Assembly: GCF_000332155.1 (NCBI RefSeq)
Contig: NZ_KB235903.1
Coordinates: forward strand, 2,516,803 to 2,580,802
Length of the DNA: 64,000 nt
Direction of reading: 5' to 3'
From: Kamptonema formosum PCC 6407
GTDB lineage: Bacteria > Cyanobacteriota > Cyanobacteriia > Cyanobacteriales > Microcoleaceae
How positions within the stretch are numbered: position 1 is the stretch's first letter; every line of letters starts with the position of its first letter. Below, piece after piece: positions 52,864-61,941 of the stretch. The notes below the pieces were generated by a model, which saw nothing but the letters and a program-made list of their open reading frames with translations, searched no databases and was not told the origin of the DNA. The translations under genes and the position numbers were made by a program.

Positions 52864-55086
52864 ATGCTTGTCTGTCTCCAGTGTCAGTTTGAGAATCCCA
52901 ATAGCAACAAATTTTGTCAAAACTGCGGCACTTCCCTCACCGACAAGTTTTGCCCTGAGTGCGGTGCTAAAGTCTCTTTTAGCGCCAAACAGTGTCAAAA
53001 CTGTGGTAATGCGACAGGCCAAGTATGGTGGGCAGTAGTATTGTGGCAACCAGATTTACAACCCACTCCAACTTCAGAACCCGAACTTGCAATACCTTCG
53101 GCAGACTACGCCTACGGTCAAATTCAGCAGCTACAAGACATTTTTGTTGGTGCAGCATCAACAGAAAGTTTTGTAGAGCCAGCATCAGACATAATTAGCA
53201 CAGAAATATCCCCCCCCCTCCAACCCCCAGAAACAGCAGTTTTAAGCCCTCAGATCCCCCCTGATGACGAGATCGGCAACGGAGATATTGAGGATACTAG
53301 CTCGGTTAATATGCAAGGGGCTGCATCCTTCCCAGCCAACGAAGATGCTCAATTTATAGATAAATTAGAGCAAAATGCTATACCCGCTCTGGATTTCCTT
53401 AAAGGAGATAAGCCAGAAAGTGAAGAGTCTGAGACTCGGAGACTCGGAGACTCGGAGACTAGAGAAGATTTAACTTCCCCATCTCCCCCATCTCCCCCAT
53501 CCTTATCTGTGGGAGATTATTTAGATACGCAGAAACGTTACCAACTATTAGAACCCTTAGTATTAAAAGCTACTGAAGCAACTGTTACGGTGTTGGTCTT
53601 AGACTGTAATCCTCTACAAACTTCCTTACTCAAAGCACTCTTAGCAGCTAAGTCAGAAATTCCTGCGACTGCACAACCCTACTTAACTCTAAAGTCAGAA
53701 TTTCCCCAAAACCTGCCCAGCCTTCACGACACTTTGCAGGAAAACGGACAAGCAGTAATACTCTTAGAAGACTGCTCAGACTGGCCATTGCTATCAACAC
53801 AGTGGAGCAATCCCCAAACTTCAACCCAGCAAATCTTATATTGGCTCAACGAGATGACAGAGCTTTGGGCTGCACTAGAACCCTGGCAGAGCCGTCAAAG
53901 CTTACTAGAAATGACAAATTTGCGGGTAAATCCGAATCCCACAGCCTCTTTAGCCTCAATCCGCCTGCAAAGACTCTATCCAGAAACAGCTCCATCCTCT
54001 CTAACTCTTCAAACTTTAGGAGAATTGTGGCAGGCTTTATTTAACCAGTCTCAGCGCACCCTATTTAGTGCTTTGGCCGCCCTGTTGCGCGATCTGCATC
54101 AGGGAAATATTCAAACGATAGACTTACTGCGATCGCATCTAGAAAATATGCACAGCTCACTGCAACCCGAACCAACCCCAACCTCAGCCCTCACCCACCT
54201 GCAATTGGGCAAATTTCAGCACAAGCTCGCTGATGCAGGCGACGACAGTACAACCCTCCCCTTGCCCATGCAAGTTTACCGTTTGGAAGACTGCGGACGC
54301 ACAGATGTTGGTCGCCAGCGAGATCGCAATGAGGATTTTTTCACCATTTGGACTCAGACGAACAAGCTAGAAAGCTCGCTTGGTCGCATCCTTCAGATTA
54401 AAGGACTTTACATCCTCTGCGACGGCATGGGCGGACACTCCAGCGGTGAAGTAGCCAGCCAATTAGCCGTAGAAAGCCTCAAGCAATACTTTCAAACCCA
54501 TTGGAGAGATGAGCTACCCTCTGCCCAAACCATCAGCGAAGCAGTGCTGTTAGCCAACCAAGCCATCTATGAAGTTAATCAAAAAGATGTTCGCTCTGGT
54601 AGCGCCCGTATGGGTACTACTCTTGTTACAGTCTTAATTCAAGACTCTCAAGTTGCCGTTGCCCACGTCGGTGATAGCCGACTTTATCGACTCAGGAGAG
54701 GAGGGAAACTCAAAAAAATTACCACCGATCACGAAGTAGGCCAACGGGAAATTAAGCGGGGTGTCGATCCGCAAACTGCATACTCCCGCCCCGATGCCTA
54801 TCAGCTAACTCAAGCTCTCGGCCCACGAGATAATAATTTTGTCAAGCCAGAGGTGCAGTTTATAGAACTACTTGAAGATACCCTCTTAATTTTGGCCTCC
54901 GACGGTCTGACGGACAACAATTTCTTGGAAACTCACTGGCAAAGTAAGCTCGAACCTCTTCTCAACCCCCAAAGTAATTTGGAGCAAGGTGTGAAGGAGT
55001 TAATCGACTTAGCTAATCAGCATAATGGTCATGACAACATTACAGCTATTGTTATTCGTGTACAAGTACGACCTTACCGATTCTAA
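52864..55086 (+). CDS. PP2C-type serine/threonine phosphatase with zinc ribbons
   Basis: A 740-residue protein. Two zinc ribbons open it (C4, C7, C18, C21 and C30, C33, C44, C47). A long low-complexity stretch follows (about 60-220), including SEESETRRLGDSETRED encoded by three gagactcg repeats and SPSPPSPPSLS by atctccccc repeats. Residues about 225-420 resemble a decayed kinase-like lobe (YLDTQKRYQLLEPLVLKATE) without catalytic residues. The C-terminal PP2C domain (about 480-735) has metal-binding DRNEDFF, CDGMGGHSSGEVAS, VAHVGDSRLYRL, LASDGLTD and GHDNITAIVI. It precedes the FHA-kinase gene by 306 bases, so the two are probably an antagonistic pair. Confidence 0.9.
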   Translation: MLVCLQCQFENPNSNKFCQNCGTSLTDKFCPECGAKVSFSAKQCQNCGNATGQVWWAVVLWQPDLQPTPTSEPELAIPSADYAYGQIQQLQDIFVGAASTESFVEPASDIISTEISPPLQPPETAVLSPQIPPDDEIGNGDIEDTSSVNMQGAASFPANEDAQFIDKLEQNAIPALDFLKGDKPESEESETRRLGDSETREDLTSPSPPSPPSLSVGDYLDTQKRYQLLEPLVLKATEATVTVLVLDCNPLQTSLLKALLAAKSEIPATAQPYLTLKSEFPQNLPSLHDTLQENGQAVILLEDCSDWPLLSTQWSNPQTSTQQILYWLNEMTELWAALEPWQSRQSLLEMTNLRVNPNPTASLASIRLQRLYPETAPSSLTLQTLGELWQALFNQSQRTLFSALAALLRDLHQGNIQTIDLLRSHLENMHSSLQPEPTPTSALTHLQLGKFQHKLADAGDDSTTLPLPMQVYRLEDCGRTDVGRQRDRNEDFFTIWTQTNKLESSLGRILQIKGLYILCDGMGGHSSGEVASQLAVESLKQYFQTHWRDELPSAQTISEAVLLANQAIYEVNQKDVRSGSARMGTTLVTVLIQDSQVAVAHVGDSRLYRLRRGGKLKKITTDHEVGQREIKRGVDPQTAYSRPDAYQLTQALGPRDNNFVKPEVQFIELLEDTLLILASDGLTDNNFLETHWQSKLEPLLNPQSNLEQGVKELIDLANQHNGHDNITAIVIRVQVRPYRF

Positions 55087-55392
55087 ATTAGTTAGTTGTT
55101 AGTTGTTAGTTGTTAGTTGTTGGTTGTTGGTTCAGGACTTACGCACCCAACCAAAGAAACCGGGTTTTTTTACGAAAATACTTCGTTGTTACCCACAGAT
55201 TCTCTCAAAAACCCGGTTTCTGGAGCCATGAGTGTAAGTCATAGTAATTGCTAATTGCTAATTGCTAATTGCTAATTGTTAATTCCTAATCCCTTCTACT
55301 TACCTTCCCCCTCTTCCCCCTCTCCCCCATCTTCCCCTAGTCCCTAACCCCTAGCCCCTAGTCCCTTCTTCCCCTAGTCCCTAGCTATAAAT
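55087..55392. repeat. Repeat-filled spacer between phosphatase and kinase genes
   Basis: TTGTTAG heptamers (55093-55130), tcaggacttacgca (55132), the AGAAACCGGGTTT inverted repeat copy 2 (55155-55221), taattgc heptamers (55243-55287) and ctagtcc/ctagccc heptamers (55336-55384). All repeat families of the window meet here, and they run to within a few bases of the kinase start. Confidence 0.9.
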
Positions 55393-56646
55393 GTGTTGAC
55401 TCTCACTCTCTTAGACCCCCAAAAACAGACTCCTCTGCAACGCTGGATCTTTGATAGCGAGTCAATCATTCGCATTGGCCGCTCTCCAGAAAATCACGTT
55501 ATTATTGTCGATTCCCTAGTTTCCCGGCAACACCTAGAGTTACGAAAAATTAATAATTCACCATCTAACAGCACTTGGTTGCTTGTTAATCAAGGCACCA
55601 ATGGGACTTTTGTCAATGGTGTTTTGATGTCTCAGGGTGTTGTCTCCGACGGTTCCCTGATCCAGCTAGCACGAGGCGGGCCCATCCTGAAATTCCAGGT
55701 AAGCTCAGATATATTGGCTAATTTGCCCCATTCTCCCTCCCCAAGTCCGCATCCTGCGCCCCTCCCTACTTGCAATCATGTTGGCAACCCGCCAGGGAGT
55801 TTATTCTGCATCCATTGTGGCAAACCAATTAGCGTGGAACGCACGATTCGCCAATATCAAGTGTTGCGAACTTTAGGTCAAGGGGGGATGGGGACTACGA
55901 CTTTAGCCTGGGATAGCCAGAAGGCGCGATCGCAACAGCCTGGAATTCCCCCGGCCGCATCTTTGGTAGTCCTTAAGGAAATGAATGCGGATATGGCCCA
56001 AATCGCCAAAGCTCAAGAACTTTTTGAAAGGGAGGCCCGTACCCTTAAAGCGCTACACCATCCGGGTATTCCTCAGTTTTTTGACTTTTTTGTGGAAGGG
56101 GGGAAGAAATACCTGGCAATGGAGATGCTTCACGGTCAAGATTTAGAAAAACGGATTTATCAGCGGGGGCCGGTTACTCCCCAACAGGCGATCGAGTGGA
56201 TGATTCAAACCTGTGAGGTGTTGGACTACATTCACTCGCAACAGCCCCCGATCGTTCATCGAGACATTAAGCCTGCTAATTTGCTGGTACGCCACCGCGA
56301 CAATGGGATCGCGGTAATCGATTTTGGGGCCGTCAAAGAAATTGGCACGCCCCCTGGTACTCGCATTGGCGTTGAGGGCTACACTGCCCCGGAACAGGAT
56401 CGGGGTCAGCCGCTAAGTCAATCCGATTTGTATGCTATTGGCCCAACGCTGATTTTTTTGCTAACGGGGGAAAGCCCCCAAAAGTTTTACGGCAAGAGAG
56501 GTCGAGATTTTGGGTTCAACGTGGAAAGGGTACCCACGATCGCGCCGAAATTGCGGACTGTGATTTCGCGGACAACGGAACCTAAACCAGGCGATCGCTA
56601 TCCTACAGCTAAAAAACTAGCCGAAGCCTTAGCAGCTTGCCTCTAG
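55393..56646 (+). CDS. FHA-domain serine/threonine protein kinase
   Basis: A 417-residue kinase starting with GTG at 55393. The N-terminal FHA domain (about 15-105: IIRIGRSPENHVIIVDSLVS RQHLEL and GTFVNGVLM) binds phosphothreonine. A short CxxCG zinc-ribbon-like segment (SLFCIHCGKPIS) follows, then a Pkn2-type kinase domain (about 155-415) with glycine loop LGQGGMGTTTLAW, Lys in LVVLKEMN, catalytic loop IVHRDIKPANLL, metal motif IDFGAVKEIG and APEQ. It lies in series with a PP2C phosphatase that also carries zinc ribbons. No membrane segment is present. Confidence 0.93.
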   Translation: MLTLTLLDPQKQTPLQRWIFDSESIIRIGRSPENHVIIVDSLVSRQHLELRKINNSPSNSTWLLVNQGTNGTFVNGVLMSQGVVSDGSLIQLARGGPILKFQVSSDILANLPHSPSPSPHPAPLPTCNHVGNPPGSLFCIHCGKPISVERTIRQYQVLRTLGQGGMGTTTLAWDSQKARSQQPGIPPAASLVVLKEMNADMAQIAKAQELFEREARTLKALHHPGIPQFFDFFVEGGKKYLAMEMLHGQDLEKRIYQRGPVTPQQAIEWMIQTCEVLDYIHSQQPPIVHRDIKPANLLVRHRDNGIAVIDFGAVKEIGTPPGTRIGVEGYTAPEQDRGQPLSQSDLYAIGPTLIFLLTGESPQKFYGKRGRDFGFNVERVPTIAPKLRTVISRTTEPKPGDRYPTAKKLAEALAACL

Positions 56647-56718
56647 GCAAAAGTACACTGAAACCCTTTTTAGTTAAAAGAGTTACCCAAAACTAAACAC
56701 TCAAAACTCAAAACTTTT

Positions 56719-56937
56719 CTAGTCCTCATCCCAACCTTCGACAACTAGCAACTCGCTAACGGGGTCTTGCATGGAAAAATCAAACTCTTGGAGTTGTTGT
56801 TTCCAGTACGGCCACTCGTCTCCGTACAGTAAAGCGATTTTCCACAGACTATCTGTCGGTTTGATGATGTTGGATTTCACAAGTGATTGCACCTGACGTT
56901 GAAATTTGACCATCGGGTGTATAACCTGCTGGCTCAT
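56719..56937 (-). CDS. Small cyanobacterial protein, DUF4327-like
   Basis: A 72-residue protein (MSQQVIHPMVKFQRQVQSLV followed by KSNIIKPTDSLWKIALLYGD) that I recall as a short family confined to cyanobacteria and annotated as DUF4327. It is acidic at the C-terminus (VVEGWDED), soluble, and has no known activity. It is convergent with the kinase gene and stands alone. Confidence 0.75.
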   Translation of the reverse strand: MSQQVIHPMVKFQRQVQSLVKSNIIKPTDSLWKIALLYGDEWPYWKQQLQEFDFSMQDPVSELLVVEGWDED

Positions 56938-57254
56938 AATACCTCTTGAATTGTTTAAATCCTCTCGAATTAAGACTTTCCTGCTCTCACTTTTTGCCTA
57001 TGTGTAGATTTTTGTTGGAAAGTCACCATCTAACCTTTTAGCGCACTATCGTTACTTTTGACAAGTAGGTATAAGCAAGACTGAAGATTTAAGGCTAAGT
57101 TGAAAGAATTAATCATGGAGTTGAGGGCTTCAGGCTGCTATAGCTACCGGCGAAGGTCAAGGAACCAGGAAGAAGTTAAATCTTGAGAGTGGGCTCTACC
57201 ACACTTTCGGCCTCAATGACGAAAAATATAGCAATTGTGGGAGCGATCGCCACA
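56938..57254. other. Spacer, no convincing gene
   Basis: A 317-base stretch without an obvious gene. A 24-codon plus-strand frame from 57115 (MELRASGCYSY...) has no supporting ribosome binding site. The segment 57120-57230 is richer in GC than its surroundings and can fold (gagagtgggctctaccacac), but I cannot assign it. Confidence 0.4.
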
Positions 57255-57794
57255 CTAGAGCCAAATTTCTTTACCTTCCTCTGTAAAGCGCACATTTTTA
57301 ATCTTCCACCCCCGGTTTGCCATGAGAGTCTGGCGCAGACCACCAAACAAGGCTAACTGTTCGCAGTTGGAAAGAGAGGTTAATCGGCGTTTGGAGTTGG
57401 GAGGAATACGCAAATCTATTATAGCTAAACTCTTCTGGCGATCGAGAATTACCCGATAACTCAACTCAAAGTCTGTGGTGTACTGTTGTTCTAAAACTTG
57501 TGCCACTGTTGCCTCAAGGGAGTGTTCTACCGGAACGGTGACATCTTCAGGAATTAAAGCTTGGCACTGACTGTCTACTCCATAAATGGTGACTGTCTTC
57601 GTATCAGGCGCTACAGGAGCCTCAACTGCTGGCAGTATTGGGGGATAGATAGTTTCAGGCTGTGGCGTAGCTGTGGGTGATGGTATCGGGGGAATGGACT
57701 CTCCCAGCTCAGGGGGTAGCGGAGTGCAACTATTTAAGCTAAATATAATCAGGCTGGCAGCAAAGGCCGCCTGATATTGCTGGATACTGTTCAT
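57255..57794 (-). CDS. GerMN-domain-type lipoprotein
   Basis: A 179-residue putative lipoprotein: signal segment about 8-22 with lipobox LNSC (C23), a proline-rich spacer (about 24-62), then a domain (about 65-179) with VTIYGVDSQCQALIPEDVTV, EHSLEATVAQVLEQQYT, KSLAIIDLRIPPNSKRRLTS and LFGGLRQTLMANRGWKIKNV. This pattern fits the GerMN/sporulation-germination type domain found in non-sporulating cyanobacteria as an envelope protein. Function unknown. It is divergent from pyrB. Confidence 0.68.
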   Translation of the reverse strand: MNSIQQYQAAFAASLIIFSLNSCTPLPPELGESIPPIPSPTATPQPETIYPPILPAVEAPVAPDTKTVTIYGVDSQCQALIPEDVTVPVEHSLEATVAQVLEQQYTTDFELSYRVILDRQKSLAIIDLRIPPNSKRRLTSLSNCEQLALFGGLRQTLMANRGWKIKNVRFTEEGKEIWL

Positions 57795-57892
57795 CGATCG
57801 ACCACCAAACTCTTTATATGAATTTCGGTGAGGTTTTTAACAGCTCCGCAGGAAACAGCAGTCAATCTAAAATCTAAAATCTAAAATCTAAA

Positions 57893-58882
57893 ATGGCTAT
57901 GGTTTGGACTCGCCGCCACATTCTCTCTCTTGCTGATTTTACTCGCGGTGAATACGACGCGGTACTGCAAACTGCTGGGAGTTTTCGAGAAGTGCTTGGT
58001 CGCCGCACAAAGAAGGTGCCGGCTCTACAAGGTCAAGTGGTGGCTAATTTATTTTTTGAGCCTTCTACTCGGACTCGTAATAGTTTTGAGTTGGCGGCGA
58101 AGCGGTTGTCGGCAGATACGCTGAATTTTACGCCGGGAAGTTCTTCTCTGACCAAGGGGGAGACTATTTTAGATACGGCGAAGACTTATTTGGCAATGGG
58201 AACGGATATGATGGTAATTCGCCACGAGCAGGCTGGAGTACCGATGGCGATCGCGCAGGAAATGGATCGTTTGGGTTCAAAGGTGAGCGTCCTTAATGCT
58301 GGAGATGGTCAGCACGAACACCCTTCTCAAGGTTTGTTAGATTTATTTACTATCTGTTCGCTCTTAGACCCCGAACACCCTCGCCTAGAAATTTTAGCTG
58401 GTAAAAAAATTGCTATTGTTGGCGATATTCTGCATTCGCGAGTAGCTCGGTCTAATATTTGGAGTTTAACTGCAACTGGAGCTGAAGTTCATTTGGCGGG
58501 GCCACCTACTTTGTTGCCGTTATTATTTGCTGAGTGTGGCAATGGTAGGGAAGGAAACTTATTTTTACATTGGCAAGTTGAACCTGCTTTACAAGATGCT
58601 GATTTTGTGATGGCCTTGCGGCTACAAAAGGAAAGGATGGGTCAGTATTTGTTGCCGAGTTTGCGAGAATATCATCAGTTGTTTGGGATTACGCGCGATC
58701 GCCTTAAGCTCTGCAAACCCAATGTTAAAGTTTTACATCCAGGCCCAGTTAACCGAGGTGTAGAAATTAGTTCTGACTTGATGGATGATGCCGAATTTAG
58801 TTTAATTTCCCAACAAGTTACCAGTGGTGTTGCTGTCAGGATGGCTTTGCTCTATCTGATGGGGGGTGGTAAGCTTAATTAA
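57893..58882 (+). CDS. pyrB: Aspartate carbamoyltransferase catalytic subunit
   Basis: A 329-residue ATCase with the carbamoyl-phosphate motif [19 protein letters not shown], the [11 protein letters not shown] segment, and [18 protein letters not shown] near the end. It makes N-carbamoyl-aspartate, the second step of pyrimidine synthesis. No regulatory PyrI subunit is adjacent, as is normal for cyanobacteria. Two in-frame ATGs (57893 and 57899) are possible. The spacer before it carries taaaatc heptamers (57867-57892) up to the start. Confidence 0.96.
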   Translation: MAMVWTRRHILSLADFTRGEYDAVLQTAGSFREVLGRRTKKVPALQGQVVANLFFEPSTRTRNSFELAAKRLSADTLNFTPGSSSLTKGETILDTAKTYLAMGTDMMVIRHEQAGVPMAIAQEMDRLGSKVSVLNAGDGQHEHPSQGLLDLFTICSLLDPEHPRLEILAGKKIAIVGDILHSRVARSNIWSLTATGAEVHLAGPPTLLPLLFAECGNGREGNLFLHWQVEPALQDADFVMALRLQKERMGQYLLPSLREYHQLFGITRDRLKLCKPNVKVLHPGPVNRGVEISSDLMDDAEFSLISQQVTSGVAVRMALLYLMGGGKLN

Positions 58883-58946
58883 CACTGTTGGCGAATTCAG
58901 AAAAAATCTATGTGAGGTTAGCCAGTTCAAGAATATTGAACCAATA

Positions 58947-59867
58947 TCATCCACTCCAAGCTAAAGAGGCTCGAGCCCCCGCAATATGTTCTTCCTTTCC
59001 AGTTAGCAAGGCGAATAAGGCGTATTCCACGGGATTAGCATTCCAGAGTTCTATGATGTGTTCCTTCATATAAGACCATACGATCCCACCAGCAGTTTGG
59101 TAATGCTCAAGCACATCCTGGAGAACTTGCTCACCGAAGGTGGCATAGAAACAGACGAAATCCTTGGCAGGATCGCTTACTGCGGCTTCTGTCCAATCGA
59201 TTAGTCCCATCAAATTTCCGTCTTTGTCCACAAGCGTATGACCAGGGTGAAAGTCTCCGTGAATCAAAGCCGAATGCTGAGGCCACAAGGCATCATTGGC
59301 AATCCAGTCTTGCCAACGTGCCCAGCGTTTATCAGAAACACCAAGCAGTTCTCTGGTCTTCTCCATATTCTCTCCCATAGATTGCCGCACTCGATCGACT
59401 GTTTGAACTCGGATACTGAATTGTTTCACTACCTCAATGCGTGTTTTGTGGAGTTGTGCCAGTGTTTTTGCCACAGAAGAAATGTATACAGCAGGCGGAG
59501 ACTTCGGATCGATGTACCATACATAATCGCCGATATCTGGATCTATGGTTCCGGCAGGAATTCCCTTTAATAGCGGATAGGCAACCAGTTCATCCGAAAC
59601 AATTTTCCAGACGGGAACGCTCACATCGACTTGGCTTTTAACCAGTTCAAGAACTTCTCTTTCATAATACATACGCTCAAGAACATCAAGTCTTCTGGGA
59701 AATCGCAATACCCATTTTGTATTATTCTCTTTGGCAGTAGCAAACGTAGTTATGAAGTCCATTCCCGATTTGTTAATATTTAAGTCTGCGTCCAAAATGA
59801 AGCCATTTTTGTCGGCTATGCTAAGTAGTGTCCTGATTTGGTAGTCTTCACTAATAGATTTAGTCAT
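58947..59867 (-). CDS. Macrolide 2'-phosphotransferase (Mph) family protein
   Basis: A 306-residue aminoglycoside/macrolide-kinase-fold phosphotransferase. The catalytic loop ALIHGDFHPGHTLVDKDGNL and metal motif GLIDWTEAAVSDPAKDFVCF are typical of Mph enzymes, as are an N-terminal KSGMDFITTFATAK strand and KWVLRFPRRLDVLERM. Mph enzymes inactivate macrolides by phosphorylating the desosamine 2'-hydroxyl using GTP. In a free-living cyanobacterium it may be intrinsic resistance or act on another compound. It lies alone between pyrB and a small frame of different base composition. Confidence 0.85.
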   Translation of the reverse strand: MTKSISEDYQIRTLLSIADKNGFILDADLNINKSGMDFITTFATAKENNTKWVLRFPRRLDVLERMYYEREVLELVKSQVDVSVPVWKIVSDELVAYPLLKGIPAGTIDPDIGDYVWYIDPKSPPAVYISSVAKTLAQLHKTRIEVVKQFSIRVQTVDRVRQSMGENMEKTRELLGVSDKRWARWQDWIANDALWPQHSALIHGDFHPGHTLVDKDGNLMGLIDWTEAAVSDPAKDFVCFYATFGEQVLQDVLEHYQTAGGIVWSYMKEHIIELWNANPVEYALFALLTGKEEHIAGARASLAWSG

Positions 59868-59927
59868 TTTAAATTCGCTCCTTCATGAGCATTGGCTAAC
59901 ATCTATATATAGAACTATCGTCTAACA

Positions 59928-60134
59928 TTGTTGTACAATCCTGCAAACTTAGAAATTAACGCTGCCAAAACGAGTGAAAAGTCCGATATGGAGTTAATGA
60001 ACGACCCGCAGGCAAAGCGTGAGGCAGACAGAGCGCAAGCCCACAGAGACGAACTGACTGAGCTGATTGCACACGCGATGTGGAGCGGCTACGAGAAACT
60101 ATTAGGGAGACTGCTAGTTGAAACAGTGTCTTAA
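59928..60134 (+). CDS. Doubtful small frame of atypical base composition
   Basis: A 68-codon frame whose last 48 residues (MELMNDPQAKREADRAQAHR followed by DELTELIAHAMWSGYEKLLG) look like a helical protein tail. The DNA from 59988 to 60120 is clearly more GC-rich and uses different codons (ctg, cgc, gcg, gac) than neighbouring genes. It may be a fragment of a gene acquired from another bacterium. No domain recognised and no good ribosome binding site. Confidence 0.35.
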   Translation: MLYNPANLEINAAKTSEKSDMELMNDPQAKREADRAQAHRDELTELIAHAMWSGYEKLLGRLLVETVS

Positions 60135-60167
60135 TTAATAAAGAAAGACGCGATCGCGCATCAGCTT

Positions 60168-60935
60168 TCAATCTGGCAAATCGGGATCGATTCCCAATTC
60201 ACGTAACTTTGCTGCCAATCGTTCTGCTCTTTGGCGTTCCTGTTCTGCTCTTTGGCGTTCCTGTTCTGCTCTTTGGCGTTCCTGTTCTGCTTGTTCTGAA
60301 CTCCATAGCAGCAAATTACCTGAGTTATCCCACCAGCGCAGCCAGTTCATCGTTTGTCCCAACCGTTGCCCCGACCAAATCCCCAGATCTAGTTCCAGTT
60401 GTGGAATCCACACCCGGCCCTGTGCATTTGCTGGATGTAAAACATATCGTCCATCTTGCAAATAACGCACTTCCAAATTAACTTCGTAGGGGTCATAAGT
60501 GACATAAGTAGGCACTTGAAGAATTTGTTCGTAAAAGTGGAGTTTGCCATAGGGGGGAGTCGATCGAATTGATAGTTCTCCTCCATCTGCTTCTGAGAGA
60601 AATTCCATCACGATCGCAACATTAGCACCATCAGTATTAGGAGTATAACTACGACGAATGACCCCCGCTGCTAAAGGATGCACTTGAGTTACATAAAACC
60701 AGTCTGGTGCTTTGACTACAATCTTTTTATTGACAGTAGCAACTAGCCCCAAATTAGAGGCAATGAGCATTTCTGGCTGGATATATCCTGCGGCTCCCAG
60801 TGTATCGGTGAGAGCAGCCGCGAGAGAAGGTTGTTGAATATTCTCCACAGGATCGTCTGGTAATACGAAGTTGGCTGGTAAGGGTTCCCAAGTGACAGTT
60901 GGCTTAGCTTTTATAGAAGGGGCTTCAAGTACCAT
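60168..60935 (-). CDS. Uma2-family endonuclease-like protein with coiled-coil tail
   Basis: Starting at 60935 (MVLEAPSIKAKPTVTWEPLP) gives 255 residues; the longer frame to 60986 adds 17 residues without support. The core matches the PD-(D/E)XK-like Uma2 (DUF820) family that is greatly expanded in cyanobacteria: APDWFYVTQVHP (about 90-101), VAIVMEFLSEADGG with the acidic-x-E/K pattern (about 118-131), YEQILQVPTYVTYDPYEVNL (about 147-166). The tail has AEQERQR repeated three times (a coiled coil) encoded by a perfect 21-base repeat, ending with the frequent LAAKLRELGIDPDLPD. Function unknown despite the name. Confidence 0.88.
   Translation of the reverse strand: MVLEAPSIKAKPTVTWEPLPANFVLPDDPVENIQQPSLAAALTDTLGAAGYIQPEMLIASNLGLVATVNKKIVVKAPDWFYVTQVHPLAAGVIRRSYTPNTDGANVAIVMEFLSEADGGELSIRSTPPYGKLHFYEQILQVPTYVTYDPYEVNLEVRYLQDGRYVLHPANAQGRVWIPQLELDLGIWSGQRLGQTMNWLRWWDNSGNLLLWSSEQAEQERQRAEQERQRAEQERQRAERLAAKLRELGIDPDLPD
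60221..60283. repeat. Perfect 21-bp tandem repeat inside the Uma2 gene
   Basis: Three identical 21-base units starting gttctgctctttggcgttcc encode three AEQERQR heptads. Copy number can vary by slippage without breaking the frame. Confidence 0.92.
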
Positions 60936-61150
60936 TATATTAACCCTCAACCAATAAATTTTGTGCAAATTTATATAGTATAGCAACCGCCAAGAACATT
61001 AGGGTATTCTAAATCGATCGAACCGTTCGGCAAGCGCGATCGCGACAAAGCTCTTACTTTTATTCTCTTCCCTTCTTCCCTTCTTCCCTTCTTCCCTAGC
61101 CCCCAGGGTTTGAAAACACGCCCTAGCCCCTAGTCTGCTAGTTATTGCAC

Positions 61151-61174
61151 AAAAAAAGCCCATTGGTTGGGCTT
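61151..61174 (-). terminator. Rho-independent terminator of the SH3 protein gene
   Basis: On the minus strand aagccc and gggctt form a stem around an eight-base loop, followed by a run of T (seven A on the plus strand). It lies 35 bases after the stop of the 61209-61610 gene. Confidence 0.85.
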
Positions 61175-61208
61175 AGCAAAGTTCAACTAATTCCGATCGT
61201 TCAATTTA

Positions 61209-61610
61209 TTAATGATAGTAATGCTTGCATTTCTGGCTGTGGGAATGGGAAGAAGCGCGACGGTAGCCTAGCCATTGGGAAGCTACCCAGCCACCGCCTT
61301 TGATCTGAGCCCACCCGTTCTTATAATGACCCGTAAGCTTGACATGACTACCATTGTGTAGCTTGGAGTGTACGCAATAATCAATGCCAGGCCCGCAACG
61401 GACATTTAGCCGACCGCCATTGGTGCGGACATAGGCGGCGTATGCGTCACTAGGTACGGCTAAGACAGATAGAGCAACTGCAATACCTGCAAGACCCATC
61501 CATGCAGAACTGGGAATATTTAAGCCTAGTTGCTCAAGGGATCTCAGCTTAAGTTCTGGGCCGGGGTTTTCGTAGGTAACGTAGGAATGAGTAAATGCTA
61601 GTGTTTCCAT
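61209..61610 (-). CDS. Exported SH3-domain protein
   Basis: I start at 61610 (METLAFTHSYVTYENPGPEL), which has an aggaa ribosome binding site; the longer frame to 61655 is less likely. The 133 residues have a membrane/signal segment (about 36-60, ending VPSDAYA) and a bacterial SH3 domain (LNVRCGPGIDYCVHSKLHNG, then VKLTGHYKNGWAQIKGGGWV). The tail is rich in His, Ser and Lys (SSHSHSQKCKHYYH). Such proteins bind peptidoglycan or other wall components. Two Cys (in RCGPGIDYC) could form a disulfide. Confidence 0.82.
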   Translation of the reverse strand: METLAFTHSYVTYENPGPELKLRSLEQLGLNIPSSAWMGLAGIAVALSVLAVPSDAYAAYVRTNGGRLNVRCGPGIDYCVHSKLHNGSHVKLTGHYKNGWAQIKGGGWVASQWLGYRRASSHSHSQKCKHYYH

Positions 61611-61941
61611 AATTTCCTGATTTAATGTCAGATTGGTCTGGCTAAACTCAGGCAAAAATTCCTAATTTCAGAAGAATTACTCATGGGTCGGAAAACACAT
61701 CAGTAACCCTGGTTATTTTCTATTTTTGTCGAAGTTTGGGGAATTTTACCGAGTTTATAGCCAATACCATAGCACTTGGCTTGTTTTTCGCAAAGAAAAA
61801 TCTAATAAAATTTACAAATCCTAGAAGTAAGCTCGGAACATCTGTAACTGAAGCTTATCAATGGTGCTGAGTTAGAGTTATGGATAGGCGATCGCTGAAA
61901 ATAGATTCAATATTCAGTTGCATCACAACTATTATTAGCCC
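61611..61941. other. Spacer between the SH3 gene and moaE
   Basis: An AT-rich spacer with divergent promoters presumably on both sides. No repeats of the families seen elsewhere, no gene and no recognised operator. A HIP1-like gcgatcgc is at 61887. Confidence 0.5.
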
